64,000 bases of DNA from Toxoplasma gondii ME49 (taxonomy: Eukaryota; Apicomplexa; Conoidasida; Eucoccidiorida; Sarcocystidae). The stretch spans positions 310,001 to 374,000 of the forward strand of contig NC_031468.1 in the NCBI RefSeq assembly GCF_000006565.2. Reading direction: 5' to 3'. The notes below the pieces were generated by a model, which saw only the letters and a program-made list of their open reading frames with translations, was not told the DNA's origin and made no database searches. The position numbers were made by a program, and so were the translations under genes. Shown in pieces: positions 63,901 through 64,000 of this stretch (position 1 is the stretch's first letter; each line of letters opens with the position of its first letter).

Positions 63901-64000
63901 GCCCGGTACAACGAGCGCAGAGGGCGCCAGCTCTTGCACGCCATGTGAAGCAGGCAATTTCTGTCCATGGCCGGGGACGCCATCCGGAGACGCAGACGGC
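21970..64000 (+). CDS. Giant mosaic extracellular protein, GCC2/GCC3 domain-containing (3' end beyond window)
   Basis: About 58 exons encoding ~3,840 residues before the edge. Module order: signal-anchor-like N-terminal exon; Ig-like repeats; Calx-beta-like repeats; about thirty Ephrin-receptor-like (GCC2/GCC3) motifs CxxCxxGxxC; a PAN/apple-like module; more GCC; NHL propeller; discoidin-like domain; more GCC. Exon coordinates are in the block entries that follow. Almost every joint keeps phase, and CxxCxxGxxC motifs broken by introns are restored (e.g. CLAC|KPGYYC at 40330/41113, CVPCDAG|SFC at 46126/46539, CTPCPPGF|AC at 38007/38594). Large GCC2/GCC3 proteins are known in Toxoplasma; a secreted or surface role is inferred from the cysteine modules. 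It may be two genes: the link between 31298 and 31965 is not phase-consistent. The start at 21970 is preceded by an in-frame TAG at 21955-21957. Confidence 0.75.
24476..25867 (+). other. Mosaic gene exons 2-3: Ig-like repeats
   Basis: Exons 24476-24754 (phase 1 to 1) and 25413-25867 (phase 1 to 0). They complete the unit begun in exon 1 and encode two more. Each runs from a beta-strand like RLVVSRQPSPSVAGVPLPVQ through VVTVVQADGSPARGRVVLVA to a closing strand such as DGVGVFEDLAVSLVGDGFFL. The next reads LRFAIEPPAEFLPGEQFSVS then IDIVDAWGNSVSGTV. This resembles Ig-like repeats of bacterial and protist adhesins (V-x-V-x-D-x-x-G-N pattern). Family similarity is by eye only. Introns 23372-24475 and 24755-25412 hold nothing recognised. 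Confidence 0.65.
26604..31298 (+). other. Mosaic gene exons 4-10: Calx-beta-like repeats
   Basis: Exons 26604-26987, 27570-27893, 28690-28878, 29277-29411, 29961-30174, 30832-30903, 31135-31298, all phase-consistent. The recurring pattern is a YTVxLxxxP strand, then a L-x-F-x-x-x-[DN]-W/Y-x-x-P-Q-x-V strand and an acidic turn. Examples: TLTFSPSNYHIPQDVLLE|VVDDNE, VLVFTRDDWQTPRNVSVNTEDDN, SLLIQPLDWNTTQSVTL. Units close with DNDRAG, the acidic end typical of Calx-beta motifs. Such repeats bind calcium or serve as rigid spacers in extracellular proteins; the role here is inferred. Donor GTTAGC at 27894 and donor GTGTGA at 30175 are weaker than average. Introns of 300-800 bp carry no recognised feature. 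Confidence 0.65.
31568..31670 (+). other. Apparent frame-broken Calx-beta-like exon
   Basis: After the acceptor CAG at 31565-31567, one frame reads EGTQLTLDGSTSARA and stops at TGA 31613-31615. A second frame beginning at 31611 reads HEVFISQALNKDEAFTEL. Put side by side they follow the L-x-F..W..xxV-x-I-x-x-x-x-x-[DN]-[DE] layout of the other Calx-beta units, but they lie in different frames. This is either a real lesion, an error in this sequence, or chance. The flanking exons (31135-31298, ending phase 0; 31965-32115, starting phase 1) need an intervening exon changing phase from 0 to 1, which this could have supplied. Confidence 0.35.
32214..32290 (+). other. Signal-peptide-like open stretch inside an intron (candidate alternative first exon)
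   Basis: In frame with the GCC exon starting at 32291, the intron immediately upstream reads ALGVLWTLAVCLGSLSSLA followed by FRKST. That is a textbook signal-peptide core with a possible cleavage site. No ATG lies in this frame before an upstream TAG, so an upstream exon would have to supply the start. The regular model splices it out, using the TTTAG acceptor at 32286-32290. Confidence 0.25.
33228..33412. other. A+T-rich block in an intron, possible organellar DNA insertion
   Basis: About 185 bp that by eye are roughly four-fifths A+T, with abrupt edges, inside otherwise balanced intronic DNA. On the minus strand 33409-33331 is an open stretch reading VVFIKDEFTVIFSTQKF and ending in TAA. 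Composition and this fragment suggest apicoplast DNA, whose genome is very A+T-rich. I cannot name the source gene, and simple low-complexity expansion remains possible. Confidence 0.4.
36892..36922. repeat. Compound AT/GA microsatellite
   Basis: An AT run (36892-36910) passes directly into a GA run (36911-36922), in the intron 36700-37309. A looser TA-rich patch lies 80 bp upstream near 36811-36832. No function is inferred. Confidence 0.9.
40227..49908 (+). other. Mosaic gene: GCC2/GCC3 cysteine-rich block, second part
   Basis: Exons 40227-40330, 41113-41197 (or to 41203 with donor GTATGT), 42054-42253, 42758-42813, 43133-43300, 43903-44060, 44839-45191, 45349-45582, 45981-46126, 46539-46606, 47077-47165, 47966-48119, 48822-48931, 49857-49908. 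Modules include CLPCAPGTYCD, CTACPAGKYCP, CISCKPGFYCD, CKPCTEGYYCP, CAACTAGHYCS, CVECSAGSYCG and CTPCGEGDFCG. Small exons (42758-42813, 46539-46606, 49857-49908) are accepted because both phase and cysteine spacing are restored. Donor GTCAGT after 45191 gives CPEL|GMSQPTECGAG, preferred over an in-phase GTACGT 24 bp later. Long introns (40331-41112, 44061-44838, 47166-47965, 48932-49856) contain no other recognised element, except a spliceable acidic frame at 47348-47484. Confidence 0.8.
47348..47484 (+). other. Possible alternative terminal exon (weak)
   Basis: After a TACAG acceptor (47343-47347), a phase-1 frame reads GCIGVTFAHSDEEEDASAFD and continues to a TGA at 47482-47484. It cannot follow the normal preceding exon (47165 ends in phase 0). 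It could follow exon 46539-46606, which ends in phase 1, giving a truncated product with an acidic tail. No transcript evidence is available. Confidence 0.2.
50202..50730 (+). other. Mosaic gene: PAN/apple-like module
   Basis: Exon 50202-50361 plus the start of exon 50657-50862. The spliced chain begins DCYFAAPVRGGQTTTCHNTI, continues through KVDAFEACSASEDCEGVVKT and VDGRFHLR, and on into CGVYTAAGEYRDTIFYWR. The Cys spacing with a central AFEACSASEDCEG segment resembles PAN/apple domains, which bind proteins or sugars and are frequent in coccidian microneme proteins. The joint uses donor GTGGGA (50362) and acceptor CCAG (50656), both phase 2. The donor is weak, but the spliced motif and the downstream CGPGELC frame support it. 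It interrupts the GCC array between ...SQPLTS and CGPGELCAAG. Confidence 0.5.
50657..54309 (+). other. Mosaic gene: GCC2/GCC3 block, third part
   Basis: Exons 50657-50862, 51364-51466, 52033-52175, 52630-52782, 53357-53572, 54034-54309. Modules include CGPGELCAAG, CPKGHFCVNG, CLDCPAGFYCS, CLPCSTG|NYCEF (split by the intron 52783-53356), CTKCLAGHFCD, and a long last exon with FCPPGSYCPRG, CPANYYCD, CSPGFICG and CPAGYYCPPG. The phrase PGLTKPVG at ~53537 repeats that in exon 46539-46606, pointing to exon duplication. Donor after 54309 is GTACTG, moderately weak, but the next exon joins in phase 1. Introns contain AT tracts and no recognised gene. Confidence 0.78.
51776..51794. repeat. AT microsatellite
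   Basis: A run of alternating A and T in the intron 51467-52032. No function is inferred. Confidence 0.9.
54867..59565 (+). other. Mosaic gene: NHL-type beta-propeller
   Basis: Exons 54867-55037, 55540-55662, 56218-56424, 57052-57158, 57703-57795, 57919-58016 (or to 58051), 58513-58654, and the first part of 59477-59783. NHL blades are clear: LNGPQDAV..NGDIFIADTGNQRVARLD, SPQGFAVDPTGSALYVADTG followed by NNRIRKV, and LDRPSAVWVSSNGVVYIADA followed by GNGR. More diverged blades read VRMFDYPCHYRICANASRK|VLKIDTS and GDTVAVLFGDPERHRIRRIF. Five or six blades would make one propeller, a protein- or ligand-binding platform. The joint 58016|58513 needs donor GTGTTC; the stronger donor GTGAGT at 58052 gives a phase that does not fit 58513. 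The exon starting at 58513 probably ends at GTAGTG (58655) or GTGTCG (58658). The intron 58655-59476 holds an AT tract and nothing else recognised. Confidence 0.7.
59076..59098. repeat. AT-rich microsatellite
   Basis: TATATAC followed by a (TA)n run in the intron before exon 59477. No function is inferred. Confidence 0.85.
59566..59783 (+). other. Mosaic gene: short GCC block between propeller and discoidin
   Basis: The second part of exon 59477-59783. After the propeller (..IRRIFLNPDYEEPVGKK) it reads VPCPAGTYLDYDG, CKECPAGKYCRGTG, LTQPTGDCAGGFTC and TPCPVGHFCPASSG, all GCC2/GCC3 modules. It ends at donor GTGCGT in phase 1. The intron 59784-60542 holds nothing recognised. Propeller and cysteine modules share one exon, which shows directly that they belong to one protein. 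Confidence 0.85.
60543..61455 (+). other. Mosaic gene: discoidin (F5/8 type C)-like domain
   Basis: Exons 60543-60814 and 61191-61455. The chain starts ASDTQRNLAFRKSVFTPFAY, has AASAVTDGDF and GEDIFVIDVVEESEIKSVEL, and continues AVDDVSAWCWDKEALTWKGI to VLIREVVLRADSTQT. This matches the F5/8C layout: an N-terminal NLA-x-x-K strand, an AVDGxx turn, an I-x-V-D-L strand leading to I-x-x-V-x-L, and a closing REVxL strand. Such domains bind sugars or phospholipids. Donors are GTAGGG (60815) and GTGCGT (61456). The second intron border lies inside the domain in phase 0, which fits. Moderately sure of the family. Confidence 0.6.
61916..64000 (+). other. Mosaic gene: last GCC2/GCC3 block, cut by the window edge
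   Basis: Exons 61916-62220, 62755-62927, 63267-63480 and 63893 to the edge. Modules include PCPPGTYQDEQRQTACKQCP, CPAGQFCSS, CPEGHYCPPG, CQPCPAGSYCAS, LCPVGFYCLEG, CVPCEPGFYCPE, CDAGYVCLEG, CDAGFYCPQG and CTPCEAGNFCP. All four joints agree in phase (1, 0, 2, 0). Exon 62755-62927 also contains ~30 residues without Cys (APTVTSVNPDIVVMEEGQPR). The reading frame is open at base 64000, so the protein continues. Introns 62221-62754, 62928-63266 and 63481-63892 contain nothing recognised. Confidence 0.85.

Overview
The window is nuclear DNA of an apicomplexan parasite of the Toxoplasma group (Toxoplasma gondii or a close coccidian relative such as Hammondia or Neospora). The evidence is roughly balanced base composition, dense spliceosomal introns with GT..AG borders, no operons, a MAPK2-type kinase with the alveolate activation-loop signature, and a huge GCC2/GCC3 cysteine-rich surface-type protein. 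The exact species cannot be fixed from the sequence alone. All gene models below were built by hand from reading frame, splice signals, splice phase and family motifs.

Layout. 1-3373: non-coding, with one 39-bp direct duplication. 3374-7963 (+): ten-exon MAPK2-type protein kinase, 548 residues, with TGH in place of the usual TEY/TPY. 7964-12319: non-coding, with an (AT)12 tract. 12320-15013 (+): four-exon MORN-repeat protein with an MGC acylation-type N terminus. 15014-17321: non-coding, between convergent genes. 17322-19024 (-): 40S ribosomal protein S17 (eS17), whose start codon sits alone before the first intron. 19025-21969: divergent promoter region with a TRP-2-like GCATGC element. 21970 to beyond 64000 (+): one enormous mosaic gene, or two adjacent ones, covering two thirds of the window.

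The mosaic gene. I place about 58 exons, coding for about 3,840 residues before the window ends. The domain order is: (1) a long N-terminal exon with a buried signal-anchor-like segment; (2) Ig-like and Calx-beta-like extracellular repeats; (3) a long run of Ephrin-receptor-like/GCC2-GCC3 modules (CxxCxxGxxC); (4) a PAN/apple-like module; (5) more GCC modules; (6) an NHL-type beta-propeller; (7) a discoidin (F5/8 type C)-like domain; (8) GCC modules running off the 3' edge. Many CxxCxxGxxC motifs are split across introns and are restored only by the chosen splice pairs, which supports the model strongly. Two joints remain unresolved. Between 31299 and 31964 an adhesin-like exon appears frame-broken. 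Around 58017-58512 an NHL blade needs a weak donor.

How the genes relate. There is no sign of co-regulation beyond the shared intergenic region between RPS17 and the mosaic gene. The kinase is a cell-division regulator, the MORN protein probably acts at membrane or cytoskeleton, RPS17 is housekeeping, and the mosaic protein is probably secreted or at the cell surface. A short A+T-rich block inside one intron (33228-33412) looks like an organellar DNA insertion.
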